Shown: positions 35,140-43,911, numbered from the stretch's first letter. The stretch: 64,000 nucleotides of DNA from Planctomycetota bacterium (GCA_017303555.1 JAFLCN010000018.1:21815-85814), one strand, 5' to 3'. Notes: a model not told the origin generated them from the letters alone. Numbers and translations are program-made.

Positions 35140-35684
35140 TCAGTTCCATCCGCAAACGCGATCAGAAGCGAACACCGTTCTTTCCGCAAAAGCAAAGGCG
35201 AAACACTCCCGCCCCGGACCCACTCCCGGGGCGGCTTTGTTTTTGGCCGTTTACCGAGCTGGGTGGCCGGCTTGTTCGGCGGACATTGCACGCGGAATGA
35301 GGCGAGAAGGGCGAAAAGGCACTCGGGCTCCGTGTTTTCGAGCAAATCCCGGGTGAATGGGCCAAAAGGGGGCTCAACCGTGCCGCTCCGAGGGTGAAAA
35401 CAGCGGCCCCGTCGGACGCCGATCCGGGTGCTCGCAACGGCTTTCTATGAAACGGTCAGGGGAATTGCTTAGTAACAGCGCCGGCACAGGTCGGATAAAT
35501 GTCACAGACTACCGTACAGGGCACTATTTTTGGGACGTGCAACCCTACAGGCGGAAAAAACTGACAAAAAACGAGGAAAACGAACTGAAAGGTCTTGAAG
35601 CACCCCCCGACCTTGATGTACATTTCACCGGTCAGGAACGAACCGCCCGTTCCGTGGGATTTTTATTCAGAGGAGAAGAGAGAC
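35140..35684. other. Long intergenic region upstream of PEP-CTERM-like paralogue 3
   Basis: About 545 bases hold the terminator of paralogue 2 (35209-35243) and then about 440 bases with no convincing gene. Short frames here have no recognisable domains. The last 200 bases are less GC-rich than the surroundings and end in AGAGGAGAAGAGAGAC ahead of the start at 35685, so this is probably a long leader or promoter region. Confidence 0.5.
35209..35243 (+). terminator. Rho-independent terminator after PEP-CTERM-like paralogue 2
   Basis: The nine-base stem CCGCCCCGG pairs with CCGGGGCGG (35226-35234) and is followed by CTTTGTTTTT. It is about 70 bases past the stop codon. Confidence 0.85.
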
Positions 35685-36413
35685 ATGAAGAATTTCGTTC
35701 TGGGCCTCACGGCCATCTGTGGTATCGCTGCCTCGGCCAACGCTGCTTGGGGCTTCAAGTATCAGTTCAGCACCGACGGCGGCGCCACCTACGGTGCGCT
35801 TCGCTCGGTCGATGTTTCGGGCGGTGACGTGAACGTGAAGTTCCGCGTCGTTGCCTACGCCGATGAAGGCACCACGACGACGACCCCCAGCGGCACGGGC
35901 CCGGTCGTTGCCTACGGCCGCTACACCGGCTCTGAGCGCATGTCCAACTGGGGCAGCGCGGCGACCGGCGACGCCTTCGTTGGTCTCATGACCCGCGGTC
36001 AGCTGACCAGCGGTGGCACGACCTACCTGAACAGCAGCTTCTCGGCCGGCAACACGACCCTCGGCGGCACGACCGCCACGTCGTTCGCCTCGCAGCTCCT
36101 GCTCTCGGGCGCTCTCGCGGCCTACTGCCCCTCTTCGGGCGGCACCCCCCAGCTTGAGTGGGTTATCCGCACCGGCGAGATCAAGGTTGGCCAGCTCGGC
36201 GGCACCCGCACGATCACCTTCGGCAACAACCAGCGCACCCAGAACACCTGGTACCATGACGTTCTCGTCAACGGCGTCCAGGACGTGACCACCGGCACGC
36301 CGGCTGGTTCGGCCACCGACATCGGCGGCACTCTCGAAGTCGTCCCCGCTCCGGGCGCTTTCGCTCTGATCGGTCTCGGCGGCCTCGTCGCTGCCCGTCG
36401 CCGTCGCGCCTGA
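35685..36413 (+). CDS. PEP-CTERM-like secreted protein, paralogue 3
   Basis: This 242-residue protein starts at ATG 35685 behind AGAGGAG. Signal peptide: KNFVLGLTAICGIAASANA. The mature part begins AWGFKYQFSTDGGATYGALR and shares the AWG-start and general layout with paralogues 1 and 2 but is otherwise diverged. It ends in VVPAPGAFALIGLGGLVAA then RRRRA. It is Thr/Gly/Ser-rich and probably beta-structured. Expected at the cell surface or outer envelope by analogy with exosortase substrates. A very strong terminator follows. Confidence 0.85.
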   Translation: MKNFVLGLTAICGIAASANAAWGFKYQFSTDGGATYGALRSVDVSGGDVNVKFRVVAYADEGTTTTTPSGTGPVVAYGRYTGSERMSNWGSAATGDAFVGLMTRGQLTSGGTTYLNSSFSAGNTTLGGTTATSFASQLLLSGALAAYCPSSGGTPQLEWVIRTGEIKVGQLGGTRTITFGNNQRTQNTWYHDVLVNGVQDVTTGTPAGSATDIGGTLEVVPAPGAFALIGLGGLVAARRRRA

Positions 36414-36464
36414 AATGGCTCGACTGCACGGTTGAGAGATCCTCACAATCTCACGTGAACACCA

Positions 36465-36499
36465 ACCACGCTCGCCTCTCGGCGAGCGTGGTCTTTTTT
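36465..36499 (+). terminator. Strong terminator after PEP-CTERM-like paralogue 3
   Basis: A perfect twelve-base stem, ACCACGCTCGCC pairing with GGCGAGCGTGGT, has a four-base loop and is followed by CTTTTTT. It is about 50 bases after the stop codon and suggests high expression of the upstream gene. Confidence 0.92.
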
Positions 36500-36557
36500 G
36501 CTTCCGATAGCCTTCGAGTCGACGTCCGAAGCGGCCCGCGCTTCGGTGCGTTCACAT

Positions 36558-36707
36558 GCGCCGTCGGTGCAGAAGCGGTCGGTCGTGCCAGTGAACGCCG
36601 GTTCGCCGGAGTTCCAGTTTGCGACGATCGAGGTGATTCCGGCTCCGGCGGGTGCTGCCCTGCTGGGCCTGGGCGGTCTGGTCGCCGCTCGTCGCCGGCG
36701 CGATTGA
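36558..36707 (+). pseudogene. C-terminal remnant of a fourth PEP-CTERM-like protein
   Basis: Between two terminators lies a short frame ending FATIEVIPAPAGAALLGLGG, then LVAARRRRD, the same sorting tag as in the three genes before it. Nothing upstream of about 36558 looks like a signal peptide or the mature domain, and the open frame starts within the preceding terminator region. It looks like the surviving 3' end of a deleted paralogue that keeps its own downstream terminator at 36734. Confidence 0.7.
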
Positions 36708-36733
36708 GTTCGCAACGTTTCTGCCCTTGCTCC

Positions 36734-36773
36734 GCATCCGCCCACCCTCCTCGGGCGGGTGCAGCCTTTTTTT
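36734..36773 (+). terminator. Terminator after the PEP-CTERM-like remnant
   Basis: The stem GCATCCGCCC pairs with GGGCGGGTGC (one G-T pair) and is followed by AGCCTTTTTTT. It sits 27 bases past the stop of the remnant, as the terminators of the intact paralogues do. Confidence 0.8.
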
Positions 36774-36845
36774 CGAGCGTCTCGCGGGTGGCTTTTTTGG
36801 GGCGGGGGGAGGGTGGGGGTGCGAGAGAACCGCCTGCCGCGGCGT

Positions 36846-37526
36846 TCAAAAGGGTGGTTCGGATCGGAATTCGAGCCTGGCCGCTCCTCCCGGTTCTAAG
36901 AAACTCAGGTAGGCAGCGTGCAGCATGAGGCGTCCGGAAATCGGCGAGTCGCTCGAATACAGCGGATCGCCCAGGATTGCGTGGCCCAGTCCGTATCGGG
37001 CGTGGACGCGAAGCTGATGTGTGCGTCCCGTGACGGGTCGAAATTCGATGCGTGTGCGGTCGGTCTCTCTTGCCAGGACTCGATAGTGCGTCACGGCGGG
37101 CCTGCCGCGTTCGTGGTCAACGATCTGGAAGGGGCGGTTGTCAATGTCCAGGCGCATCGGCAGATCGATGGTGCCCTCGTCCTGATGGACGAGTCCGGCG
37201 AGCAGAGCCACATAACGCTTCTCGGGTTTGCGTTCCTCGAACTGGAGAGAAAGCTCGCGCTGAGCATCCGCATCGAGCGCGACGACCATGAGTCCGGAAG
37301 TGTCCATATCAAGCCGGTGCACGACGAGTTGCCCCGGACCTCTTGGGGTGTCATCCGCATCCTCGCGATAGAACGCTCGATGAATCCGCGTGACGACGCA
37401 GTCTGCCTTTTCCGGGCCGATGCCGGGGACGGAGAGGACGCCGGTGGGCTTGTCCACGACGACAAACCGCGCCGTGCGGTGCACGATGCGGATGCCACGG
37501 AGAATCGAATCGTCTGGGTCCATCAT
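36846..37526 (-). CDS. RluA family pseudouridine synthase
   Basis: This 226-residue enzyme converts uridine to pseudouridine in rRNA or tRNA. The catalytic motif HRLDMDTSGLMV (aspartate in the RluA signature HRLDxxTSG) is near residue 68. Further family motifs: VVDKPTGVLSVPG at the N-terminus, EKRYVALLAG, RPVTGRTHQLRVHARYGLGHAILGDPLY. No S4 RNA-binding domain is present, so it is the short RluA type. The start at ATG 37526 (tandem ATGATG) is preferred; the frame continues upstream without conserved sequence. Confidence 0.9.
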   Translation of the reverse strand: MMDPDDSILRGIRIVHRTARFVVVDKPTGVLSVPGIGPEKADCVVTRIHRAFYREDADDTPRGPGQLVVHRLDMDTSGLMVVALDADAQRELSLQFEERKPEKRYVALLAGLVHQDEGTIDLPMRLDIDNRPFQIVDHERGRPAVTHYRVLARETDRTRIEFRPVTGRTHQLRVHARYGLGHAILGDPLYSSDSPISGRLMLHAAYLSFLEPGGAARLEFRSEPPF

Positions 37527-37592
37527 GCCGGCGCAAGCCGGTGTGATTCTTGCGTGCGAACAATCGCCCGGCACGAACGACGGAGCTCGCAG

Positions 37593-38864
37593 ATGTTGAT
37601 ACTCGCATGGATTTTGGGGTTTGCGTTCGCGGGCCCGCAGGAGGCCGGCTCTCCTGCACCCGCGCCCGACTGGAGACGGGATGAGGCGAGGCTGCTCGAC
37701 CTCTGGTCGCAGTTGACATTCCGGCGCGACTTCGTGAAGGCCGGAGAGGCCTACTTCAGCCCGGATGGTCGGCGCATCATCTTCCAGGCCGTGCCGGTGC
37801 CGGGCGCGGGCCAGGAACCGGATCAGCACTATTCCATGTATGTCGCGAACCTGACACGCGATGGCGAGGGCGGACCGGTCGGGATCACCGACCCGGTGCG
37901 CATCAGCCCGAAAGGCAGCGCGAACACCTGCGGCTGGTTCCACCCCAAGAACCCGAACCTTGTGCTTTTCGGTTCGACGATTGAAGCACCGAAAGCTCCG
38001 AACAAGCCCGGATTTCAGGTCGGGACGAACAAGTACATCTGGTCGTTCCCCGAGAACATGAAGATCGTGACGCTGGATCTCTCCACGCTCAAGCCGGGCG
38101 AGGAACCCAAGCCCGCGGCACTTTTCGAGCGGCCGGGTTACTGCGCCGAAGCAAGCTGGGATCCGTCGGGCCGGTACGTGCTGTATGCCAACGTCGATCC
38201 GGCGAAGCAGACGGGCGAAAAACCGGATGCGGACATCTTCGTGTTCGACACGATCACGAAAACACACACGCCGCTCGTGGTCGCGCCGGGATACGACGGC
38301 GGCCCCTTCTTCTCGCCGGATGGCAAACGCATCTGCTACCGCTCCGACCGTGCGGGTACAGACCTGCTTCAGATCTACGTCGCCGATCTGCGGATGGCGA
38401 AGGCCGCGGATGGTGCCCCCGCGATCAACGGGATCGAGCGCGAGTGTCAGCTCACATCGAACGAGCACGTCAACTGGGGCCCGTTCTGGAACCCGGGCGG
38501 CGAGTTTCTGGTGTACGCCACAAGCGAGATGGGGCATCGCAACTACGAGGTCTTCGCGCTGCGGGTCGATCCCGCGGTGCTTGAAGCCGCGGCGAACGTC
38601 GCGAGCGATCGCGTGGCATCGGTACAGACCGGCGCCGAGCTGGTCGGAGCGCCGAGTGTGATCGTTCCGAATGTGGCGCACGCGAGGGTGACTGCCGCGA
38701 ACGGCGCGGATGTGCTGCCGGCGTTCAGCCCGGATGGAAAGTGGATGATGTGGACAGCGCAGCGGGGCGAAACGATCGAGGGCGAGACCAGGCCGTCGAG
38801 CCAGCTCTGGATCGCCCGGTGGCGGGGGGATGATCCGTTCACCGCGGCAGCTCCGCAGAAGTAA
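37593..38864 (+). CDS. Secreted TolB-like beta-propeller (PD40 repeat) protein
   Basis: This 423-residue protein starts at ATG 37593 after GGAG. The N-terminus is a signal peptide (LILAWILGFAFAG). Several PD40/WD40-like repeats are visible: YFSPDGRRIIFQ, WDPSGRYVLYAN, FFSPDGKRICYRSD, WNPGGEFLVYAT and FSPDGKWMMWTA, consistent with a six-bladed TolB-type propeller. It probably works in the periplasm as a binding platform. It is divergent from the pseudouridine synthase gene, and no Tol/Pal genes are nearby. The role is unknown. Confidence 0.8.
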   Translation: MLILAWILGFAFAGPQEAGSPAPAPDWRRDEARLLDLWSQLTFRRDFVKAGEAYFSPDGRRIIFQAVPVPGAGQEPDQHYSMYVANLTRDGEGGPVGITDPVRISPKGSANTCGWFHPKNPNLVLFGSTIEAPKAPNKPGFQVGTNKYIWSFPENMKIVTLDLSTLKPGEEPKPAALFERPGYCAEASWDPSGRYVLYANVDPAKQTGEKPDADIFVFDTITKTHTPLVVAPGYDGGPFFSPDGKRICYRSDRAGTDLLQIYVADLRMAKAADGAPAINGIERECQLTSNEHVNWGPFWNPGGEFLVYATSEMGHRNYEVFALRVDPAVLEAAANVASDRVASVQTGAELVGAPSVIVPNVAHARVTAANGADVLPAFSPDGKWMMWTAQRGETIEGETRPSSQLWIARWRGDDPFTAAAPQK

Positions 38865-38964
38865 GGCGCCGGGCCCGTCCGGGCGAGTTTGGTTCCGGGA
38901 GTGTGGATTGCTGGTCGGAATGGGGGTGGGGGCCGGGATGATTCCCCGCGGGTATCCTGTCGTC

Positions 38965-39912
38965 ATGGAGACGCGCAGCCTCCGCTCGTTGCTGGGCGGA
39001 TTGATTGACTATGCCGGGCTTTTCCCGCCCGCCAAGCTTGCCATGCAGCCGGCGGCAGAGGCCTATTTCCGCGCTCTCTGCGGCCAGCAGGAGTGGATGC
39101 TGAGCCGGTTTGTTTGTCCGGCGGCCAGGCTGGACGAAATGAGTTCGGCGGCGTCGATGCTGATGCCGGGGACCAACGCAACCAGCGGCTACCGAGAGTT
39201 TGCGAGCGCGGGTGAACCGTGGCGGATATCGGCCCTGGTTGAAACGCCGGAAGAGCTCGACCTCATCGAACGGTTCAACGAGCGGCACTCGCGCGAGGAT
39301 CAGGGGCTGGCGAACGTGGATGTGATCGAGGTGAAGGTGGAGGGTGCGGATCAAGTCGATGATGTGCTCGACGCGGTTGCGGAGGACATCTTTCCGTTCT
39401 TCGAGGTGCCTCCGGCGGAGAAGCTTCCCGGGGGCGATGCGCGGGGATTTCTCGCGGCGCTCGCGGGGAATTCGTGCGGAGCCAAAATCCGAACCGGGGG
39501 CGTCGTTGCGGGAGCGTTCCCGACGCCGAAGGCGATCGCGGAGTTTTTGATCACGTGCCGGCAGGTGGAAGTGCCGTTCAAGGCGACTGCGGGCCTGCAC
39601 CACCCGGTGCGGGGCGAGCACGCGCTGACGTACGAAAAAGGATCCGCCAGATGCACGATGCACGGGTTCCTGAATCTGTTTATTGCGGGCTGCTTCGTGT
39701 TTACAAAAGGTTTCGATGCGCACGGGGCGGAGGAAGTGCTGTACGAGACGGAGGCGAAGGCGTTCATCTGCACCGATCAGGGCCTGACGTGGCGGAATCA
39801 CGTGCTGGACATCACCGAGATCGCGCGGGCGCGGGAGGCGTTTGCGCTGAGCTTTGGGAGCTGCGCGTTCGATGAGCCGGTGGAGGATTTGAAGAAGGTG
39901 GGGCTGCTTTGA
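38965..39912 (+). CDS. Conserved-looking protein of unknown function upstream of fumarylacetoacetase
   Basis: This 315-residue soluble protein starts at ATG 38965. There is no signal peptide or membrane helix. Notable segments are SLLGGLIDYAGLFPPAKLAM near the N-terminus, VEGADQVDDVLDAV, AKIRTGGVVAGAFPT and KATAGLHHPVRGEHALTYE near the middle, which recall a TIM-barrel active-site layout (lysine-containing KATAGLHHP). I do not recognise the family. It precedes fahA by about 220 bases (filled by an inverted repeat), so a link to tyrosine/homogentisate breakdown is possible but not shown. Confidence 0.75.
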   Translation: METRSLRSLLGGLIDYAGLFPPAKLAMQPAAEAYFRALCGQQEWMLSRFVCPAARLDEMSSAASMLMPGTNATSGYREFASAGEPWRISALVETPEELDLIERFNERHSREDQGLANVDVIEVKVEGADQVDDVLDAVAEDIFPFFEVPPAEKLPGGDARGFLAALAGNSCGAKIRTGGVVAGAFPTPKAIAEFLITCRQVEVPFKATAGLHHPVRGEHALTYEKGSARCTMHGFLNLFIAGCFVFTKGFDAHGAEEVLYETEAKAFICTDQGLTWRNHVLDITEIARAREAFALSFGSCAFDEPVEDLKKVGLL

Positions 39913-39933
39913 GAAAGAACCGAGATAAAGGCA

Positions 39934-40100
<167 letters not shown>

Positions 40101-40130
40101 CGCCTGTGAATCTGTCAAGTCGAGACTGCG

Positions 40131-41510
40131 ATGAACATCACACCAAACGAAACGCACAATCCGAACCTCAAATCCTGGGTCGAATCCGCGAACGACCCGA
40201 ACTCGGAATTCCCGATTCAGAACTTGCCCTTGTGCGTGTTCGCCGCGACGCATGGCGAAGGGACGGAGCAGCACACGCACGCGCATCAGGGCGTCGCGAT
40301 TGGCGATCAGATTCTGGATGTCGGCATGCTCGGCGAATCCGGGTATCTGGAACGCGAGGGTTCGAGCGAGCTTCTCGATGCTTTGGAGCAGGGATATTGG
40401 TTTGGCTTTGCGGAATCGCCGCGGCTGATGGGGGAGCTTCGCACGATTCTGCAGAGATTCCTCAGCGAAGAAGGCGGCGGGCAGGGGATTCGGCGATTGC
40501 GCGACAAGGCGCTGCGGCCGCAGAGTGAAACGCACTTACTGCCACCGCTGCCGATCATCAACTACACAGACTTTTACGCGTCGGTGCATCACGCAACGAC
40601 GGTGGGGGCGATGTTCCGGCCGGAGCAGCCCCTGCTGCCGAATTACAAGCACGTGCCGATCGGCTATCACGGGCGGGCGTCGTCGATCATCCTGAGCGGG
40701 TCGAAGATCACGCGCCCAAGCGGGCAGCAATCGCCGGCGGAGGGACAGTCGGAGCCGACGTTTGGCCCGTGCAAGATGCTGGATTACGAGCTTGAAGTGG
40801 GCGCGTACATCGCGCGAGGCAATCAGCTCGGCGAGCCGGTGCCGATCGGCCTGGCGCACGAGCACTTGTTCGGCCTTTGCCTCGTCAACGACTGGTCGGC
40901 TCGCGATGTGCAGAAGTGGGAGTATCAGCCGCTCGGCCCGTTCCTTGCGAAGAACTTTGCGACCAGCATCTCGCCCTATATCGTGACGATGGATGCGCTC
41001 GCGCCGTTCCGGCGCGCCGCGATGGAGCGCCCGGCGGGTGATCCGAAGCCGCTGGCGTATCTCTTCGATGATGAGGACCAGAAAAACGGCGGATTCGAGA
41101 TCACGCTCGAGGTCTATCTGCTCACGTCGCAGATGGCGGAGAAGAAGATGGCTCCGCACCGCTTGAGCCGAGGCAGCTTCCGCGATATGTACTGGACTTT
41201 CGGCCAGATGCTCACGCATCACACGAGCAACGGATGCAATTTGCTCTCGGGCGACCTGATCGCGAGCGGCACGGTGAGCGGCAAGGAAGCTGATAGCCGC
41301 GGTTGCTTGCTCGAACTGACGTGGGATGGAATGGGCGAAGGCGGAAAGCCCAAGCCCCGCAAGCCGATTCAGCTGCCGAGCGGCGAGACGCGGACGTTTC
41401 TTGCGGATGGTGACACGGTGATCTTCAAGGGATTCTGCGAGCGTGAGGGATATCGCAAGATCGGGTTTGGGGAGTGCTGGGGGAGGATCTTCGCCGCAGG
41501 AGGTGCCTGA
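40131..41510 (+). CDS. fahA: Fumarylacetoacetase
   Basis: This 459-residue enzyme hydrolyses fumarylacetoacetate to fumarate and acetoacetate, the last step of tyrosine degradation. The N-terminal SH3-like domain precedes the FAH catalytic domain. Motifs: TDFYASVHHATTVGAMFRP with the catalytic histidine (about residue 152), PIGYHGRASSI, LDYELEVGAYI with metal-binding acidic residues, NDWSARDVQKWEYQPLGPF, and GSGTVSGKE-like SGTVSGKEADS. The start at ATG 40131 gives a short extra N-terminus. It overlaps the next gene by one base (TGATG). Other tyrosine-pathway genes are not in view. Confidence 0.95.
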   Translation: MNITPNETHNPNLKSWVESANDPNSEFPIQNLPLCVFAATHGEGTEQHTHAHQGVAIGDQILDVGMLGESGYLEREGSSELLDALEQGYWFGFAESPRLMGELRTILQRFLSEEGGGQGIRRLRDKALRPQSETHLLPPLPIINYTDFYASVHHATTVGAMFRPEQPLLPNYKHVPIGYHGRASSIILSGSKITRPSGQQSPAEGQSEPTFGPCKMLDYELEVGAYIARGNQLGEPVPIGLAHEHLFGLCLVNDWSARDVQKWEYQPLGPFLAKNFATSISPYIVTMDALAPFRRAAMERPAGDPKPLAYLFDDEDQKNGGFEITLEVYLLTSQMAEKKMAPHRLSRGSFRDMYWTFGQMLTHHTSNGCNLLSGDLIASGTVSGKEADSRGCLLELTWDGMGEGGKPKPRKPIQLPSGETRTFLADGDTVIFKGFCEREGYRKIGFGECWGRIFAAGGA

Positions 41511-42070
41511 TGTTTCTGGTCTTGGTCGTTTTTGGTTTGTTCGCTGGAGTTCTGGCTTTGCTGATTCTGGCAAGGCGATCGGCAGTTCAGCGGCCATTTG
41601 GGCGAAGCGCTTTTGAGATTCTCGCCGCTTTCGGCGCCGTTGCAGTCGCAACATTTTTCGTCGCTGATGCGGCCACTGGATTTCGGCAGGGTTTGCTCAC
41701 CCATGTCGATCGAATCTTCGCGATCGTGCCTGCGTTTGTCGTTGTGTGTGTCTCGGCTCTTTTTGCGAGCAGGCGGCTTTCGCCGCGGCAGTTTCGCATC
41801 TTGGGCGGAAGTTGCTTGCTGCCATTTCCATTTGGTCCGATTCTGTTGGCACTTGATCAACAGGACGCGGTTGCGGGAAATCCAGGTGTGTCGGATGGGC
41901 CGGGGCAGTTTGTCGGGCTGATGTTGAGCCCGATCATCACGTTGGGCTTAGTCGGTTGGATCGCTCTGATATGTATTGTCGTGTTTGCTGTTCAAAAACG
42001 CTTCGATCGAGAATTGAATACGGGGGATGCTGCGACCATCTCGCCGAACCGGGAAGGGGTTGGGAGTTAA
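41510..42070 (+). CDS. Integral membrane protein of unknown function
   Basis: This 186-residue protein starts at the ATG that shares a base with the fahA stop, behind AGGAGG. Four likely membrane helices are visible: FLVLVVFGLFAGVLALLILA, ILAAFGAVAVATFFVA, IFAIVPAFVVVCVSALFA and IITLGLVGWIALICIVVFAV. The loop with LLPFPFGPILLALDQQDAVAG lies between the third and fourth. I do not recognise a family. It is followed three bases later by the SMR gene, so fahA, this gene and the SMR gene are probably one operon. Confidence 0.75.
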   Translation: MFLVLVVFGLFAGVLALLILARRSAVQRPFGRSAFEILAAFGAVAVATFFVADAATGFRQGLLTHVDRIFAIVPAFVVVCVSALFASRRLSPRQFRILGGSCLLPFPFGPILLALDQQDAVAGNPGVSDGPGQFVGLMLSPIITLGLVGWIALICIVVFAVQKRFDRELNTGDAATISPNREGVGS

Positions 42071-42073
42071 TCG

Positions 42074-42430
42074 ATGCACTGGCTCTACCTCATCATCGCA
42101 ATCGTTTTCGAAGTCGGCTGGGCGCTGGCCATGAAGAAGTCCGACGGGCTCACGAAGCTGCCGTGGACGGTCGCGTTCGGCATCATGTATCTGCTTTCCG
42201 CGGCATTTCTTGCGCTCGCGACCAAGAAGATGGACATCGGGCTCGCGTACGCCATGTGGGCGGGCGTGGGGATGGCGCTGATCGCGGTGTTTGGAATTGT
42301 GTTCCTGAAGGAGCCGGCGGGTTGGTTGCGGATTGGGTCGCTGGCGCTCGTCTTGATTGGAGTGGTGGGGTTGAAGTTGTCGGCATTTAGCTCGCCGCCG
42401 AGTGTGCCGGTGGAGTCGGTGAAGCCGTAG
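42074..42430 (+). CDS. SMR family exporter, Gdx/SugE-like
   Basis: This 118-residue four-helix small multidrug resistance protein has the essential glutamate in IVFEVGWALAMKKSDG (Glu13), the YAMWAGVGM helix and the GLKLS end of helix four. The tryptophan near the glutamate and the AMK segment resemble Gdx/SugE guanidinium exporters more than EmrE. SMR proteins work as antiparallel dimers in the inner membrane. There is no visible guanidine riboswitch. It is translationally close to the preceding gene. Confidence 0.88.
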   Translation: MHWLYLIIAIVFEVGWALAMKKSDGLTKLPWTVAFGIMYLLSAAFLALATKKMDIGLAYAMWAGVGMALIAVFGIVFLKEPAGWLRIGSLALVLIGVVGLKLSAFSSPPSVPVESVKP

Positions 42431-42457
42431 AGCGATTGCGACGAGGAGAGTTCCGAA

Positions 42458-42522
42458 ACCCCCTCCGTCATCGCTCCGCAGAGCCTGCGCGATGCCACCT
42501 CCCCCTTTGGCAAAGGGGGAGG
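42458..42522. repeat. CCCCCTCCGTCATCG...GGGGGAGG intergenic repeat, copy A
   Basis: The element reads CCCCCTCCGTCATCGC, a short middle with GCGCGATGCCACC, then the perfect hairpin CCTCCCCCTTT-ggc-AAAGGGGGAGG (42498-42522). It lies between convergent SMR and FUSC genes and could act as a two-way terminator. A second copy in the opposite orientation is at 63720-63798. Confidence 0.8.
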
Positions 42523-42553
42523 ACTCAATCCGGTAACTTCGAGGTTTGAGGCG

Positions 42554-43189
42554 TCAGTGATCCGAGTGCCGCTGTGCTTCCTGATTCGCGCTCAATGGCG
42601 CGGGAGCGAAGAGCAGGTCGTGGATGCCGAGTCTGCGACTCAGCGCTTCCGCCGCGAACTGGACCATCGTGCCCACGACGCAGCCCGCGATGACGGTGAT
42701 TGATCGCTCGACCGCGGAATACACGACCGACGACGCGATGTTCATCGAGAGCACAATCACAACCGCGATGCACGCGATGCGGAGGCCATCTTCAAGGCGG
42801 AGCATCTGGCAGAGAACGACAACGACGACGATGCCGACCAGCACCTGCCACGGGCCGATGCCGATTGCAAGGCCGAGCCCGAGACCGACGAGCGCACCGA
42901 CGATATTGGCCACGATTCGCGTGAGCGAGGCGGTCAGCGACTGCTGCAGCCCGGGCTGAATCGCGATGATCGCGGAGATGATGGCCCACGTGACCGCGAG
43001 CGAATCGGTGAAGGTGTAGCCGATGAAGAGAATGAGCGACGCGACGATTGCCTGCAGGCTGTACGACGCCGCGAGGAGCAGATTGAGCTTCCACGGCTTT
43101 GGGCGTGCGAATAAGCGATTGGCGATCCGGCCCGTGGAGCGTGAAGCAGAACTCGCGGCGTGATGATTGATTGAAGATTCGTGGCTCAT
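42554..43189 (-). CDS. FUSC-like membrane protein
   Basis: This 211-residue protein has about five to six membrane helices in the pattern of the FUSC/aromatic acid exporter N-terminal region: LLLAASYSLQAIVASLILFIGY, AVTWAIISAIIAIQPGLQQS (matching the conserved W-a-x-isaii-xQp pattern), then GALVGLGLGLAIG, GIVVVVVLCQM and CIAVVIVLSM. There is no cytoplasmic C-terminal domain. It could transport small aromatic or toxic compounds, but the substrate is unknown. The region ahead of the gene is short, and it ends near the convergent repeat. Confidence 0.78.
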   Translation of the reverse strand: MSHESSINHHAASSASRSTGRIANRLFARPKPWKLNLLLAASYSLQAIVASLILFIGYTFTDSLAVTWAIISAIIAIQPGLQQSLTASLTRIVANIVGALVGLGLGLAIGIGPWQVLVGIVVVVVLCQMLRLEDGLRIACIAVVIVLSMNIASSVVYSAVERSITVIAGCVVGTMVQFAAEALSRRLGIHDLLFAPAPLSANQEAQRHSDH

Positions 43190-43210
43190 GGTGTGCGTTG
43201 CACCACCAGA

Positions 43211-43732
43211 TTACCGCCTGCGGATCGGTGGTGTGCCGCGGCCGGCGACGACGGTGGTCAGGCCGAAGTGCACGAGCAGTTCATGCATGCGTGCCGCATC
43301 GTTCTCGTCGAACGCACCGATCGCAAAGCTATCGATATCGAGCACGCCGAAGCTCTCGCCTTTTCCATTGAAGAGCGGCACAACCAGCTCGCTCTGGTCC
43401 TTCGGATCGCATGCAACGTAATTGGCGCCGAGGGTTTTCACATCGTCAACGACGTACGACGAGGCATCGACCATGCCTTGCCCACAAAGTCCGTGCAGGC
43501 CGATGGGCGAGCACGCGGGCTTGGGGCGGCGATCGATGAGGATCATCTGTGCCGCGTCTTCGGGATCGCGCTCGTAGAAGCCAATCCAGGAGATCGTCTT
43601 GCGATCGGCAGAGGGATTCTCATCGCCGAAGGCGGACCAAGTGAGATCGAGGAACGCCCGCATGGCGGAAGCGCGGTCGCCGCGGGCCGGAGTGGGGGAG
43701 CGGAGGAGATTGGAGTAGTCGCGGAGAGGCAT
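43211..43732 (-). CDS. msrC: Free methionine-(R)-sulfoxide reductase (GAF domain)
   Basis: This 173-residue single GAF-domain enzyme reduces free Met-R-sulfoxide. The three conserved cysteines of the family are present in PACSPIGLHGLCGQGMVD and NYVACDPKDQSELVVP, and GVLDIDS follows as in E. coli YebR. The start at ATG 43732 (MPLRDYSNLL) gives the family length; the longer frame to 43822 runs into the rpsR terminator. It lies next to the FUSC gene on the same strand with a gap of 21 bases, so the two may be cotranscribed. Confidence 0.85.
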   Translation of the reverse strand: MPLRDYSNLLRSPTPARGDRASAMRAFLDLTWSAFGDENPSADRKTISWIGFYERDPEDAAQMILIDRRPKPACSPIGLHGLCGQGMVDASSYVVDDVKTLGANYVACDPKDQSELVVPLFNGKGESFGVLDIDSFAIGAFDENDAARMHELLVHFGLTTVVAGRGTPPIRRR

Positions 43733-43827
43733 GGGCGAGATCAGCAGATTGGCAGATAGGCAGAGCAGCAGAGAGGAATCGCGGTTGAGACTACTTGAAC
43801 AGTACGGAAGAAGCCGGCGCACGCTCC

Positions 43828-43858
43828 AAAAAGAAAACAGCCGCGATGAACGCGGCTG
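43828..43858 (-). terminator. Rho-independent terminator after rpsR
   Basis: Read on the minus strand: CAGCCGCG, loop TTCAT, CGCGGCTG, then TTTTCTTTT. It lies about 55 bases past the rpsR stop and separates it from msrC. Confidence 0.85.
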
Positions 43859-43911
43859 CTTTGAAACTCTTGGCTTCGCTGAGAGCTGATAGCTGTCAGC
43901 TGAAAACTGAC

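Noticed and set aside
35244..35684. Possible small gene or riboswitch in the gap before PEP-CTERM-like paralogue 3
   Set aside because: Short frames have no homology-like features, and I could not assemble a known riboswitch core.
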